The notes beneath the pieces are model-generated. The model saw only the letters and a program-made list of their open reading frames with translations. It was not told where the DNA came from and searched no databases. The translations under genes and the position numbers were made by a program. From assembly GCA_009760855.2 (NCBI GenBank), contig WPIO01000192.1, positions 188,001 through 252,000 on the forward strand: a stretch of 64,000 nt of DNA, in the 5' to 3' direction. Position 1 is the first letter of the stretch, and each line of letters begins with the position of its first letter. This stretch comes from Cristatella mucedo. Its lineage: Eukaryota > Bryozoa > Phylactolaemata > Cristatellidae. Below are positions 46,206 through 58,731 of the stretch, one piece after another.

Positions 46206-46979
46206 ACGGCTTCCGGCGCGGCCGTATGAGCTGCCGGTCAGAATTGAGAGGAGCGGCGGCCGGCGCGGCGTATCTTAGGAGCGCCATAGATACGCTCCCG
46301 CCGCGCGTCCGCGGCTCCAGGCGGGCAGACACCAGCTGCGAGCGCAAATGAACGCGCGAGATAACGCTTCGAGAGTCTGTTACCGAGGAGCTCCGGGCCG
46401 CGCGCGGATAGAAAGAGTGCGGCTCTACAGCCCAGCTTCCGTCGGTGCGCCGGTGGTTCTCGGTGGCTTTCTACGAAGCGATCGCTTCGGAGCGCCGCCG
46501 CAAAACGACTGACGGAGAGGGCTGGCGCTGTGGGGGTTGCCCTTCCTTGAATGCGCGTCGCAGTAGAGTCGTCGCGCTCGACGTCGTAATAGAGAGCCTT
46601 CGCTAGCAGCGGTGGGTCAGTGGGCGTAGCGGCCCGCTTGAGACGGGCGGCGTCGCAGCAGGCGTGCGATTCGTGGCAGAGCCCGGAATGTGGAGACTGT
46701 GGCACTTGCGCGCGCGCCCTCTGGCAGGACGCACGTGAGTGCGGACAGCCGAAGCCGATGCCGTCCGCTAGTTGCATTCGGCGAAGACCAAACGACCGAC
46801 GGTACGAATGGACGCAGATAGCGGGACGAGGCTGCAGAAAGTGCCAAATCCGCCAAAGCTTCGGCGGTGGGATGCTGGCTGCAGCACGCCGAGAGGAGGC
46901 GGCGGCGGAGCGTGCAGCGATTCCGTACATCCGACCCGGCTGGCTGCCTGAAGAGCGTCCTTCGCCCGAGCTCTTTAGC

Positions 46980-47014
46980 GGAGAGCTAGCGCTCTCAGTG
47001 AGCGCTAGCTCTCC
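46980..47014. repeat. Perfect 14-bp inverted repeat with a 7-nt loop
   Basis: GGAGAGCTAGCGCT, loop CTCAGTG, AGCGCTAGCTCTCC. Same loop length as the hairpin 0.8 kb upstream but a different sequence. Confidence 0.9.
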
Positions 47015-47257
47015 CCGCCGGGAGGGAGCGCGGGCGACTCGGCTTCTACTCCCGTCACTTTGCTCTTCTAGTCTCGTTCAGAGCTGGCCGCTCGGTAACA
47101 AAGCGGCGAAAGCCTCATCGGCCGCACGCGCGCGAGCAGGCGCCGCGGTCGGCACCGCCGGGGGATGTGCTTCCGGCGGCTTGCCTGCGGTTAGACTGGG
47201 GCAATCCGAGTGGCCGCGATTCGGGTGCTATTCAACGGCTAGTTATAGAGAACGTCA

Positions 47258-47414
47258 TCTGATTTAACAGCTTTATCTGTATAGCAGCTAAGGAGCTCTA
47301 ACGGCTATCGCCAGCGCTTGCAGTTTGCAAAACAGGATCGCTCACAGCACTATTCGAACCCACGACCACGGTCGCGACGAGTGAGCGCCTTACCTCATGC
47401 GCTATCAGAGCAAC
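47258..47414 (-). mobile_element. SINE-A copy
   Basis: On the minus strand: TGATAGCGCATGAGGTAAGG, a decayed central palindrome, GTGGGTTCGAATAG (box B), GCGATAGCCGTTAGAGCTCC and GCTATACAGATAAAGCTGTT. Diverged but colinear with the other SINE-A copies. Confidence 0.75.
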
Positions 47415-47419
47415 CGTTG

Positions 47420-48405
47420 CCATACTTTCCGAATTAGCAAAGAGATTGTAATCCTAAACGACAAAGAGAATGTAAGAATGGGAAATAATTTATGGGTATC
47501 GCCGTTTTTTCCAACCGCGTAGAGAGGGAGCCGAGGTCAGTGCCCTCAGGTACATTTGCAGCGCTGTGCACGCTTTCAGGAGCAACGAGGCTGCTCTAGT
47601 GGCAGTGACAAAGCCTTCATGCCTCTCCAGTGGTGCTTAACCATCCTTTGATCCGCTTCGGTCGCCGCCTCGTGCCAGGCTCTTGTCGGTACGCTTTTCC
47701 ATATTCATGCTCCTCCGCTCCCTGCACGCGATGTCGCCCGCGCTTTCAGGCCGCGAATTCGATGGCAGAGAGCTGAATGGGTAGATGAAATAGCTACAGG
47801 TAGCGTCAATGCGAGCACGACGATCCGCGTCTCTGCTAAGGACGTGCAGAAGGTTTCCGGCGGGGCTCGCTGGCTCGTTTGCTACCGAAAACCGAATCCG
47901 GCGCCGCCGCCGGCCGCTGCCGGCCACAACGTGGAAGGAAACCGCGGCTGCCGCCAGCTACCGCCTCCCTCCAACGGCGAGGCGAAGCAGCGCGCGCACA
48001 CGGCCGGCGGCGCCGAGAGACCGCACCGCCGGGCGTGACCGGGCGCGATTCGGGCCGCTCTAGCTCCCGCCTAGGATCTCTGCGGCGGCGGCGTCACGGA
48101 CTGCTACGGCTGACGCCACCCGCGCCGCACCGACACCGCCAGCTGGCAGCCATCGAATAAGACGCTTCGCGCGCTCCGTTTTAGCTTCGACGCACGGCGC
48201 GCCGGGCACTTTCGCTGGGCACCCGCGGCGTACCGACGCACGGCGTCGACGTTAGTTTGCTGTCGCCTAATACGCCGGCGCTCCGAATGCACGTTCGCGC
48301 GGGCGCGCCGGGCACGCGGGGGCGGCGTCGTTCTGCGAGCGCCGCCAGAAAAATCAGCAGCGGCGGCGACTTCCGTGGGCCAAGAGTTGCACGCTGAACG
48401 GCGGT
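47420..48405. other. No gene recognised
   Basis: Single-copy DNA, CpG-rich after about 47.8 kb. GACGCACGGCG is repeated near 48190 and 48236. Nothing coding is supported. Confidence 0.3.
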
Positions 48406-48407
48406 TA

Positions 48408-48515
48408 AGTAATAATAATAATAATAATAATAATGCACTTGATAAAGCGCTCTCGGAGAACTCAATTTCTTACTAGGCGCTTTACATTTGCTGCAAAGGG
48501 AAAATCAGGAGTGGC
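48408..48515 (-). mobile_element. LINE-1f 3' tail
   Basis: Reversed tail: (AAT)n, GCACTTGATAAAGCGCTCTC, TTTCTTACTAGGCGCTTTAC, TTTGCTGCAAAGGGAAAA. About 100 bp only. Confidence 0.85.
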
Positions 48516-49457
48516 CATAAGTAAAACGCCTCCAGCTCAATTGCCGATTAAATAGTGCTCAGAACTGAGCTTGGTGCCTATGCACCTGATTTGAAGGCCA
48601 CAATTCCGCTCTTGCAATCCACAGAGAACAAATCGCGAAGCATCTTGCTGCATCGCAAGTAAGCGAGGCTGGCCAGCCTCAATCGATGCCGTTTTCCATT
48701 TTAACAAACAGCGAGTCAGCAGAATGAAATGAAGCATGCCAGACGCACTCTAAACGTACGGCTGTGTAATATAAAATCGCTGCTTGAGCTTTTTTGCCAC
48801 CGCTTATTTGCAGTGGACCGGAGTGAGTCGCAGCAGGTCTTGAGACTCGGCAGCCCCGACATCTGGCCACTGCTACCGCACGCGTTGGGCACTATAAAAG
48901 AACTGGCAACAACGTGGCGCGTTCGGTGGGAACGGTTCCGGTGCATTGCGGTGGGTAACCGCGCCGATCCTGGTCACTTGACGTCTGAGCGAACTATCGC
49001 CTCGATCCCAACGGACTGACGGTGCCGGTGACGAGCACCTGCCGCGGGCGCGCTTAAAAAGGAGGCCGCCGGCAGTGCACCGTTCCCGTCGGGCGCTGTA
49101 ACCCTTGCGCCGCGGCCGCGGCGGCTGCGAGCAATAGGGGAGGGGAGCGCACGCGATACGGCTCCGGAACGGCGGGGCTTTTTCGCGAAAAGACCAGGGC
49201 GCTTGGCCGGCGGCTGCCGAAGCGCCGATGAACACGTCGATCTCTGCACGATTCTATGCATGCAGCGTAGCCGCTGCGAGCGTGTGCAGTGCGTGCACAC
49301 CGGCACGCTCACGGGCGCAGGGTTGACTTCATCAAATGCTAAATTTTTCCTAGCCTAGCGGACATCCGTGCACAGCAGCGTGCGCAGCGCTGCTTTCTCT
49401 CAGCAGACGCCGTCCGACTTACGGACGCGGCGTTCGCGAGCGCAGTTTCTGCGGTTC

Positions 49458-49715
49458 TCCGCCGGGGCGGAGCCGAGATTTTCGCGTAGGGGGCGGGCGG
49501 GCGGGCAAGAGCAGCAAGTACCGAAAAATAATAGTGCTCAATCGTAGTGTTTATTTGACATGCGCTCGGACGCTGCGCAATGGCTGAAAGTAGGGCACAG
49601 TTTCGTCATTGGTGACAGTCGGGGGCGTAGGCTTAGATGGCGGCCCACGTTGCTGCCCCCTTCCCGCCGACGACGGTGGGGAAATTATCCCCCTCAGTAA
49701 ACCCAGGAGCTCTCC
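49458..49715. mobile_element. MITE family M copy C, right end damaged
   Basis: GGGGCGGAGCCGAGATTTTC at the left, then GTAGGGGGCGGGC, TAGTGCTCAATCGTAGTGTT and GTTGCTGCCCCCTTCCCGCC, then GGGGAAATTATCCCCCTC follow the order of the copies at 35926 and 63046. The right inverted terminus is not intact. Confidence 0.55.
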
Positions 49716-49719
49716 TTGC

Positions 49720-51255
49720 ATTATTTCTCCCGAGCTCTGCGGTAGTGCCCATTGGCGCGGTTTTTCGTCCTCGCTTACAAGGCTCATCAACTAGTTGAGC
49801 TATACGCTCGTTAACTATACGCTCTACGCTTATCGGCGCAGTCAGCTTGTCGAGCGACACGCTCGGGTCGCAAATGCGGGCCCTGCGCCAGTCGCAATTT
49901 CAGCCGCGGAGATCGGTAGCCGCCCACCGTGCTGCGTCGGGCGGCCGCTTGCAGCGCAGAATGCGAGTCGCGAGAGACTCCATTGCAGCCCGCGTCAGGA
50001 AGGCAGAAAGAAAGTCACGCGGCGCTCGACATCTCGAGAATTCTTCGCAGGGAAGCTCCTTCTTAACGGAGCCTCCTTTCTCTGTCGCAGACCGAGCGCG
50101 GACGCTGACGGAGGGTCCCGTCGCATCTTACTCGTCGATGCGCCTTGGCCAAGCGTCAGTTGCGGTGGCTCAGTCTCCCGCCCGATCGACTGCGCCGGAA
50201 CGCGATCGTTCGGAGACGGCCGCAGCGATTCAATAGTTCCGGCTACCGGGCGAGGGGCACTCCAGCGGCGCCTCTTCGCTGCGCAGCGCCGCCATTCGTC
50301 GCTGCCCCGCCGGCCAATCGCTGGAGCCTGCGCTGAGCGCACCGCCGCCGGGCGGGGCTGCCCAGGAGCTTCGCAGAAGTGCTTGCTATAGCGCGCGACA
50401 GGCGCGTCCCGGCATCGTCCAGTCATTCCGCCAGGTCGTTCCGCCGCAGGGTATTTCGGTCCAAACAGCTCCAGAGGTCTAGCACCGTCTGCTACTTCGG
50501 TCGCCGTAATTGCATTAATCTGCGGGCCGCTTAAGACACTTCATCTGCACGCTAGCCTCGCTGAATGCGTCATGTCGCGCCTCAGATGTCGGCTGCTGAT
50601 ATCGAGACTATCGTGGCATTGTCCGAAGCCGAGTAGGCAACGAAGCGTGCCGGGCGGGGGGCGAGCGCCGCGGGACACCGCCGCGTCTGCGGCGGACGCC
50701 GCCGGAGGGGGCCGCTGGCGAATGGCCGCCGGCGGTCAGAGGGCCGACTTCAGCGCTGCGACGCAGAGTTCGATTTAGCTCGCGGTCGCATTGTGAGTAG
50801 CCCCGACAGCGCAGGCGGTCACCCGGCGCTCTCTAGCGAGACGTGACGCCCTGCTCGTAGGTGACTTCGCGTAGCCTGCTGGCGACTGCATTCTCCGGCG
50901 ACCGATCTGAATAACGAGTCACTCAAAGAACACAGAAAGCTTCTCTACCTTGGTAAGAGGGAATGGCTATTTGCACCCTGTGGTTGGCGCGGCGACTTGC
51001 CGCCAGCTGCTCTGCCACGTATCCAGCTCTCCCGATGCCTGCGCCGACCGACAGGCCAGTGGCGAGACGCGCGGCGTCTGTGGTTAGGCTGCTGACGCTC
51101 GCGTTCTCCGCCGAGCCCGCCCAGGTGTAGCGGAAGTAGTGACGCAAACGTTCGCATCTGGGCTGAGATTACGCAAGATAAAACCTGGCAACAGCGCTAT
51201 CGGAGCGTGGACTGCCGGCTTCGCCCCGTGGAAGAGCCCACAGCCGCTCGACGCG
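49720..51255. other. CpG-rich, no gene recognised
   Basis: Dense CpG and GC-rich frames on both strands without a recognisable domain or convincing splice-bounded exon. Ends at the LINE copy starting near 51262. Confidence 0.3.
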
Positions 51256-51261
51256 CCTGTT

Positions 51262-51960
51262 CCAAGTGACCTTTCGCTGGACGACCACGCGACGTCCACA
51301 GACGAGTCCGCCTATTTTCAGCTTGAATTTCGCGCTTGCTTAGACAGAGGTACGCGATCAAAGTTGGCGCAAACATGCACGTCGTCATGTCTCGATCTCT
51401 ATAGCTCCTTACTCGCAGATCTTAACACCTGCACAATAGGGCGGAGGGGGAGGCTAACAGTTGGTGCAGAAGTCTGCAGCTAGGCTTGTCTGTCGTGAAC
51501 GGTACAATTTCCAAATTTCGCCACTTCTCATCGACCTGCGCTGGCTGCTTATCGATCAGTGAATCTTTAAGGTTTATTCATCCGCTTTTAGTTTCTGTCA
51601 GTCTCTTGCTCCGATCTATCTATCCGAACTATTTTTAATCAGGCTGGGCATCGTACTACCCGCTCTCCGGGTTAAAGTCGCCTTACTGTCCGTAGGACCG
51701 GCTTCAAATCCTTTAGAGATCGGGCTGTCACAACATCCCTGACTTGGTTACATTTAAAATGAGGCTAAGGTTACAACTTTCCCTCGCAGCATTTGCTGGT
51801 TCCGTGTGAATTTTCGACCGTCCGCTTGTGCAGGCTGATGCAATGCACGCGTCACTAACCGATTGACACGTTTCATTTGCAGTATATGCAAAGTGCCTAC
51901 AGTGAGATTATAGCTCTCGTAGCGCGCGATAAAAATGTTATCATTATTATAATTAGTAGT
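51262..51960 (+). mobile_element. LINE-1f copy, decayed, GC-drifted
   Basis: Colinear with the longest copy: GACCTTTCGCTGGACGACCA, CGCCTATTTTCAGCTTGAAT, TCTGCAGCTAGGCTTGTCTG, the SCHITPLL-equivalent at about 51515, TTCAAATCCTTTAGAGATCG, and a tail ATGCAAAGTGCC...ATTATTATAATTA. Small insertions and deletions break every frame. Confidence 0.82.
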
Positions 51961-51964
51961 AGCC

Positions 51965-52985
51965 ACAGTAGTACTACCTGCCCCTACCACTCGATCCTGC
52001 AACGCCGCTGCTGCGTCATACGGTGGGCTGCTACGCTGGCGCGAGAGGCACTCACCAGCAAGTAGTGCTTCAACTGCGTTATTACCGCCTGCGTGCCAGC
52101 GATCGTACGAGATGCTACTCTCTAGAATAAAATTCTACGCTTTTAAGAGCGCTTATTTCTGAGTACGTGCATGCCATCGTACAAAATGCCGCGTCGACGC
52201 ACACTCAAGCCGCACTCGCAAGTGGCCTGCAACAGATAGCTTGCCTCGGCGACGTAGGGTGGGGCGACGATTGAACGAGGCAGCTGACGGGTCCAAGGTC
52301 AAGGGCGGGTGCCATTTTCTTCGGCGCGTGCGATGATCAATTTTCATAATTGGGCTACGCAGGCATTTCCTTAATTAGCGAGAGGTATGCAAACTAGAAG
52401 CGCTGCCAGTTTTAGCCGGGCGCCTTAGAGCTTGGTCGCATTCTCGTGCTGCTAAGCAGCTGCCTTCTCCAAGGACCAGGGCCAGCGCCGTCGGGCAAAG
52501 CCGGGTAGCCGACGAGCATCAGTGCATGCGCTGGAACCGCGGCGCGGCATTTCGTATGTCCGGCCTCGGCACTGGCGACTGGTTTGTGCATTAGCTCTCC
52601 AGCCCACTCCCTGTTGGCGCATTGCGGCGGCTGGAGTGGAGGTGCGGGTGCAGCGCAGTTCCGTCGCAGCCCGTCGCCGCTGCCCCGAAAACGGCCAAGC
52701 AGAGACGTTGGCGGGCCAGCGGCGGCGTTGGAAGAAGCTGGGAAGGCACCCTGGCGTTTGCAGCAGTTTGGCGCAGCAGACGGGCGCGCGCTTTCAGCAT
52801 TCGGCTCGCTGCAGCCGCCTCTTTGTCGTGCTCGTTTCTACCAATTCCACGCGCTCGTTTCTACCGTGCTGACGGACCCAAAAGGCCCGCCGTTCTCTGA
52901 GCTTGCCAATAGAAAACCTTGCCGTATGGGGTATTTGTCATCAGTTTAACAAATGACTGGCTAGCCACGTAACTCATTTTGAGGC
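51965..52985. other. No gene recognised
   Basis: Mixed composition, GC-rich from about 52.4 kb. Overlapping frames near 52520-52950 look compositional. Confidence 0.3.
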
Positions 52986-52987
52986 AA

Positions 52988-52988
52988 G

Positions 52989-53065
<77 letters not shown>

Positions 53066-53074
53066 CTCTCTCAA
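52988..53074. repeat. (CT)n microsatellite
   Basis: Nearly pure (CT)n of about 85 bp. Confidence 0.95.
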
Positions 53075-53439
53075 GATGGGAAACGCCGAAGTGTTTCTCG
53101 CCTCCTCCACTGAAGCACGTATTAAGTCGTACATGTGTGCATGAGAATAGACACTATCTCGTCAGACACTACGTGCAGGTCACGTCTAGTGCTAGGCCAG
53201 TCTCCGATAGATGGCGGTAAACGACGCTTGGCGGACGGCCTCTCGAATACGAGGCTCGTCAGCGGAGCCCGTCGTCCAGCTAGCGGGTTCGCTTGTGCGG
53301 CTGGCATATAGGACGCGGCCGCATCCCACGTCCGGACGAGGATTTCAGCTGAAACCGCGAAAGCGCCGCTCGACCAACTCTAGTTAAATCCGTCTGCACG
53401 GACGCGGATCGTGCCGAGATCGCTGCGCTTGCCGAATTA

Positions 53440-53892
53440 TGCACTCTCTGTCTCTGTCTCCCTGTCTCTCTGTCTCCCTGTCTCTCTGTCTCCCTGTCTC
53501 TCTGTCTCCCTGTCTCTCTGTCTCCCTGTCTCTCTGTCTCCCTGTCTCTCCGTCTCTCCGTCTCTCCGTCTCTCCGTCTCTCCGTCTCTCCGTCTCTCCG
53601 TCTCTCCGTCTCTCCGTCTCTCCGTCTCTCCGTCTCTCTCTCTCCGTCCCTCCGTCTCTCCGTCTCTCCGTCTCTCCGTCTCTCTCTCTCTGTCTCTCCG
53701 TCTCTCTCTCCGTCTCTCCGTCTCTCCGTCTCTCCGTCTCTCTCCGTCTCTCTCCGTCTCTCTCCGTCTCTCCGTCTCTCCGTCTCTCCGTCTCTCCGTC
53801 TCTCCGTCTCTCCGTCTCTCCGTCTCTCCGTCTCTCCGTCTCTCCGTCTCTCCGTCTCTCCGTCTCTCCGTCTCTCTGTCTCTCTGTCTCGC
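53440..53892. repeat. (CTCTCCGT)n / (CTCTCTGTCTCCCTGT)n minisatellite-like array
   Basis: About 450 bp of 8-bp TCTCCGTC units preceded by 16-bp TCTCTGTCTCCCTGTC units. The frames of 200 codons on both strands through it are artefacts. Confidence 0.95.
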
Positions 53893-53894
53893 TG

Positions 53895-54772
53895 CCGCTG
53901 CGTGGCGCTGCTCTCAGACACGCGAGACTGACAAGAGCGGCTCATTCGCTACGGTGGCATTTCGTCGCTCGTGGTGTCGTGCCCTCAAGGCGTCTCGAGG
54001 CTTCGGTTTTCTTTGAGAAGCGATCATTCGTCGGCACACGTTAAGCCACCACGTCGCGAGTCTTGCAGATAGGACGGTGGAGTTCGGCAGCCGTCGTCAC
54101 GAGCGCTGAACACTCGGCACGAATGGGAACCGACCTGGTCACTAGCGTTCAGCACGCTAGGCACTACTGAGTTCTGCCGCTAGAACGGCTCCGGCTGCGC
54201 TTGATCGCATCTGGGCGCGGCGCAGGCGATCGGCGCATGTTGCTCGCCTGCAGTCCGATCGTGGATGCCGTCGGCAGCGGCGCGAACTTTTCGTAGGTCT
54301 GGCGGTGCATTCTTGGTCGTGCCGCATTCCGCGGTGTGCGCTTTTACAGCCGCGCGTTCTTGCACTTCGCGCCGGAGTTCCGGCGCAGCTGCGCTTCAGC
54401 GCGCCGCGGCACTGCGCCATCTGCCGCGGCCTGAACGCGCGTTCCGCGAGATCCGCGCGAGGTCGCCACTTAACTATAACGTCTCAAGCTGCCCTTAGGG
54501 ATGGCTGCACTAGCGTGGCAACCGTGTGAAGATGCAATTGGCTCCATCACTCGCCGCTAGGATACGCAGGAGTGGCCGCGGCATTCTTCTCGCGCGCCCT
54601 TCCGGTCGCTTCTTCTCTTCACGGAGCCGCAGCGGCTCTCTCCACCCGTGGCCGCACTTTTTCGCTGAACGCCGACGCTCCGCTTAGTGCGCCGTCTCGT
54701 CGTTCAACGACCGCCGTCTGCGACGGATGCTTTTGGATCGTCTTTTTTAGAGTACGGATCCCTCCCTCCTTC

Positions 54773-54809
<37 letters not shown>

Positions 54810-56035
54810 TGTCACTAGAGACACACCGACTACAAATCGCTGTGTCGTGATACAACATGCGAAGCTCTTTCAGAACGAATTCTTCCTCCGCGCAGACTCT
54901 CTGAGAGCTTCCTCAGAATATACAGTACGGTCCAATATAAAGCCCATCGACAGCTATTATTAGCCTAAACATTAGTTGGCAGGATGGTGCCTTTATTTTT
55001 ACCCTCCTCCGAGATTGGAAGTGCTATTACCCTCATCTGATATGCGATAGCGATAATGGTTCCGACGGGCCTGATGTCCGCCGGGCTGGCCATCCTGGAG
55101 TCACCCTTCGGCGCACCCGGACGGAAGCGGATGAAATGCAAGCGCACGCGCGCATCGGCCACACTACCAGTGCGCACCTTGTCCGCCAGCGCGGCGCTCT
55201 CGAGAATGACTCCGTCCGTGCTCACGGCATTCGCCGAGCAGTGGCGTGTGCGCATCGCTCAACTCTTTACAGAGCGTTGAGCGAACGCAGAAGAGCAGTG
55301 CGAGCCCTCTCCCCAAAACGGACAGCCCGAGGCGAGACGCGGCGGCGGCGGGAGCGGGGGGGGGGGCGGTGGCGACGGTGAATGCTCCGCTATTGCGTGG
55401 AATCCCCCTCCGTTGTAGTACGCGAGCGCCGCTCGCTCATCGGCTTTGCAAGATAGCCACGTAGCGGAAGCGAGAACGCTACCAGGTGCACGACGGCCCT
55501 ACCGGCGGCTGCCGACTAGCCGATATCGCGAGTCGACAGCGGGAGAAAAGCCGTGCGACTGGCATTCGGCTCTGGCTGGCGAGAGAGCGAGCCGGCAAGT
55601 GGGCCGCGGCGGCACGCTCGCCGGCAGATCACCTCCGCGGAGCTCGCCGCCGCGAAGCGCGCGAGCGTCGGCTCGCTGCGGAGCTTTCCGTCGCAAACGC
55701 CGGTGGAGCGGGGTGACACCTTCCTCGCTGCCCAGGTCAACCCGTCGGCAGCTCGCCGTCCATCGCAGAAGTCGCATCGCCGACGACGCGCGACCTCGAT
55801 GACTCGAGCGAGCGCACGCATCCGCGAGCGGACGAACGACGGTGGAAGAGGAAGGAAAGGGTAGGCGGCGAGTCCACAGGGCTCGGGGCGCGTTAGGCGC
55901 TCGAAGCTGCCGCGGCCGAGGCGGCTGCTGCACCTTGTCACCGTGGCTGGGCCGGCGCTTCACGCGTCGTGAATGAAAGCCCGAGCCGACTCACTCGCTC
56001 GTTTCGCCAGAGTCCCACTAAAGCATTGGAGCCGA
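53895..56035. other. CpG-rich, no gene recognised
   Basis: Many GC-driven frames. A short (CT)n lies at 54773-54808 and a G-run near 55359. No domain or splice structure convinced me. Confidence 0.3.
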
Positions 56036-56037
56036 TG

Positions 56038-56172
<135 letters not shown>

Positions 56173-56373
56173 TGCCTAATGCACTCGATAGCAAAATAAG
56201 TCATCGCCTCTGTATGCCGCGCAGTTGCAAGCCGCTGAGATGCGACATCAGCGTCCTCGGGACTCAGGCGGAGTTCAAACGCGTGTTCCGGCGGGCTAGG
56301 CGCGAGCCGTCCGCGAGACCTGCTTCTTCCGGTCGCTGCAGAAGACGGCAGCGCCGCTATGATGTATGTTGGC

Positions 56374-57000
56374 TTAAAAAAAGCCGTCAGCGAGGCTGTC
56401 TCGCGTACGCTGTCGCTCCATTCCGTTTGCGCGTCGGAGGGATGCCGCCGTAGTTCGCAATTGCGCGTGCAAGTTGGCCAGGCAGGACAGCGAACGCCGC
56501 ACAAATGAGCGAGCAGCTGTCTCGCACTTAATGAAACAACTAGCCAAACAGTAGGTAGGAAATATAGCGCTTGCCTGAAGGGGACTTGCAGAATCGCTGC
56601 AATAGAGAGCGGGAATGCCCAAAGAGGAGCCCCGGTCTAGCCCGGAAGTAAATGGGACGTCAAGCGCCGCTTCCTGTCGATTAGATAAAACCCCGATCTT
56701 GAGCGGTAGATCTAGGTCGAAGCGAAGGCGACAACTGGGTAGGACGTACATCGCGGCCCCAATGTCACTTCGTCTAACTGTATGGCGGCCTCTTGAAACG
56801 CGTTGTTCTGTTTGCGGTTTGGAAATCGGAGCGATGTGTGAAGTGATTCGGAGCTTTTGCGACTGTGCCTTGCTCAATGAATCAATGCGTTGGAGCATTT
56901 GCACTAAACTTTGCCGCAGTCGGCGATTTCACGGACGCCAAGGTCGCCTTAGACTAAGAGGAAGCATGACTAAAATCGGCTCGACCCGCGGATACTAATT
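56374..57000. other. Overlapping open frames on both strands, unrecognised
   Basis: A minus-strand frame (to 56904) and a plus-strand frame (56615-56998, with PRSSPEVNGTSSAASCRLDK near its start) overlap in moderate-GC DNA. Neither matches a family I know. It could be a decayed mobile element. Confidence 0.15.
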
Positions 57001-57319
57001 GTAGCAAGTGGTCTAAGAAAAATTCCTTCACTTGCAGCTCATGTAAATTATCGACAGTAAGACGTAGTTCTTAGGCGGTCCAATCCAAATGCGTTACTAC
57101 TATTGTTAATGTATCCTCGTCCTGCCATTCAGCCATACTGCTCTGCTAGGACGTCTGCACGGCCGCTACTCACGATGAGCCGCGCAAGCCCCGAGTCAAG
57201 TTTCTCACGATCCGGGATTGTTTCACACAAACTGCGTAAAAGTCGGAAGACTTCGCGGATCGCTCACGGCTCGATCAGCTCCGACGGGGCTCAGACCAAT
57301 GGAGCACCGTAATGGCGGC

Positions 57320-58285
57320 TCGTCGGGTGACTTCCGGTCGCGTTCTCTGACGGTTACGGAGTTTGCATTCACCCGGAGAAGGTCATGACTACGGGCCAGG
57401 ACGACGCTGTTGCTACGTTTTTACACAATCCTTATGTCGTAAAAGCAGCAGCTTTGATAGAGGAATGGTTCACTAAAATATTCGACAACTTTGTAACTCA
57501 CTGATGCACGTCTGCCACTGCCAAGCCTTAACGTGCAGGCTCGCTAAATAGTAGTTGAAAGTGAACGATGCAAGACTGCTTCCGGGTTCTAACACTCGAA
57601 TATCGTAATCTCACTTCATACATCAGGTCTTTGGCTCCGTTCTGGTCGAGACAATCGTTTATGACCCGCTGCACGCCCACTGCGAACAGGTCCATTTTCA
57701 GCCGCTTGACAAACGAGGCAGTTAATAGGCCTTGAACTTGGCTTTCCTTCGCCCCTTCCCTGACCTTAGCCCGGGGTTAAGGTGATCGCACTCACGACCC
57801 AGAATGCGAGCTCAAATTCTGCAATCCTCTACTTGACGTTGCAAGCGGTCTGACCACCGCTACTGCTACTTAGATGAGGCCTTTCAGCCAGTGGAATGTT
57901 GATCATTCACGTTTGGTTACGTTATCAGAACTGGCACAAGTTTTGCGTAATAATTTGCACTCTTTAGGTTAAGAAAAATGTCATCCTCAAAAATTAGAAG
58001 AACCTGAGCTCCTTTTGCAAAGCAGAGACTCGCGATTTCTGAAGCGTCTAAGACGGTTTCTGCAGATTGTTGTGGGCAGTTGGACCTCGAGTAGCTATCA
58101 ACCTTTACATAACCAACGTGTAGTCCAGCATTCGAAAGAGAATTACATTAGATTTTAATTTTAAAGAAGCAATTACATTAGATTTTAATTGTAAAGAAGC
58201 AATTAGAAAATAAGAAAATCGTGCACGGAAGCAACGCTCCAGAAGTGCCGCAGACTGTTGCAATAATGTAGACGGCGGCCGCTAG
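57320..58285. other. No gene seen; short 30-bp tandem
   Basis: AT-rich sequence. At 58141-58207 the 30-bp unit AATTACATTAGATTTTAATT... is present just over twice, with one or two differences. Confidence 0.6.
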
Positions 58286-58287
58286 CT

Positions 58288-58731
58288 TTAGCTCAACATT
58301 GCCCTCGGGCTAGCGACCCGGATGTAATAATACATTGTGGGAATACATTGCTTCCTCAGCTCTGTTGCTGAGAAGTCTCGGTGCTTAATTGTTATAAGCG
58401 TCTCATCTGCCGTAGTTTGCTTCCTGCTCTCGTCCGCAGCGAAGTTCGACTGCGCTAATTGCTTCAAGAATGCTCTCTCGTGGCGCTTCAGCGAGTCGCG
58501 GTAGCGCGATTGCAGCACCAGCGGCAAACCGCGTTCATGCGCTGGGATGTCTTGGGTGGATAACCTTTTCTCATTAGAGCAGAACACGGAAGTTGATTTT
58601 GATCGCAGTCTTATACCGTAAGCTAAACTCTGCGAGTTCATCAAAAATGGATTCCCGCACGGAATGCTCAATGGGCCCGCCGTGACTGGTTTTCCGAGAC
58701 TTATTGCGGGATACACTTCTGCATCGAGCAA
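58288..58731 (-). other. Unrecognised 147-codon open frame
   Basis: Open on the minus strand from about 58790 to a stop at 58288, with no ATG at its first start-like codon (TTG). It includes PAISLGKPVTAGPLSIPCGN and a Lys/Arg/Glu-rich helix-like segment (SRYRDSLKRHERAFLKQLAQ). Length in non-GC-rich DNA is notable, but no family, splice or promoter evidence supports a gene. Confidence 0.2.

Larger units (their letters stand above)
45511..47250. other. CpG-rich, no gene recognised
   Basis: Probable 3' UTR or intergenic DNA. Contains two perfect hairpins, listed separately. A long minus-strand frame (46238-46930) is Ala/Arg-rich and unrecognised. Confidence 0.35.

Noticed and set aside
46238-46930. 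230-codon minus-strand frame downstream of the EGF gene
   Set aside because: Ala/Arg/Ser-rich composition without motifs; no promoter or splice support.
53280-54044. Long frames through the CTCTCCGT array
   Set aside because: Same microsatellite artefact on both strands.
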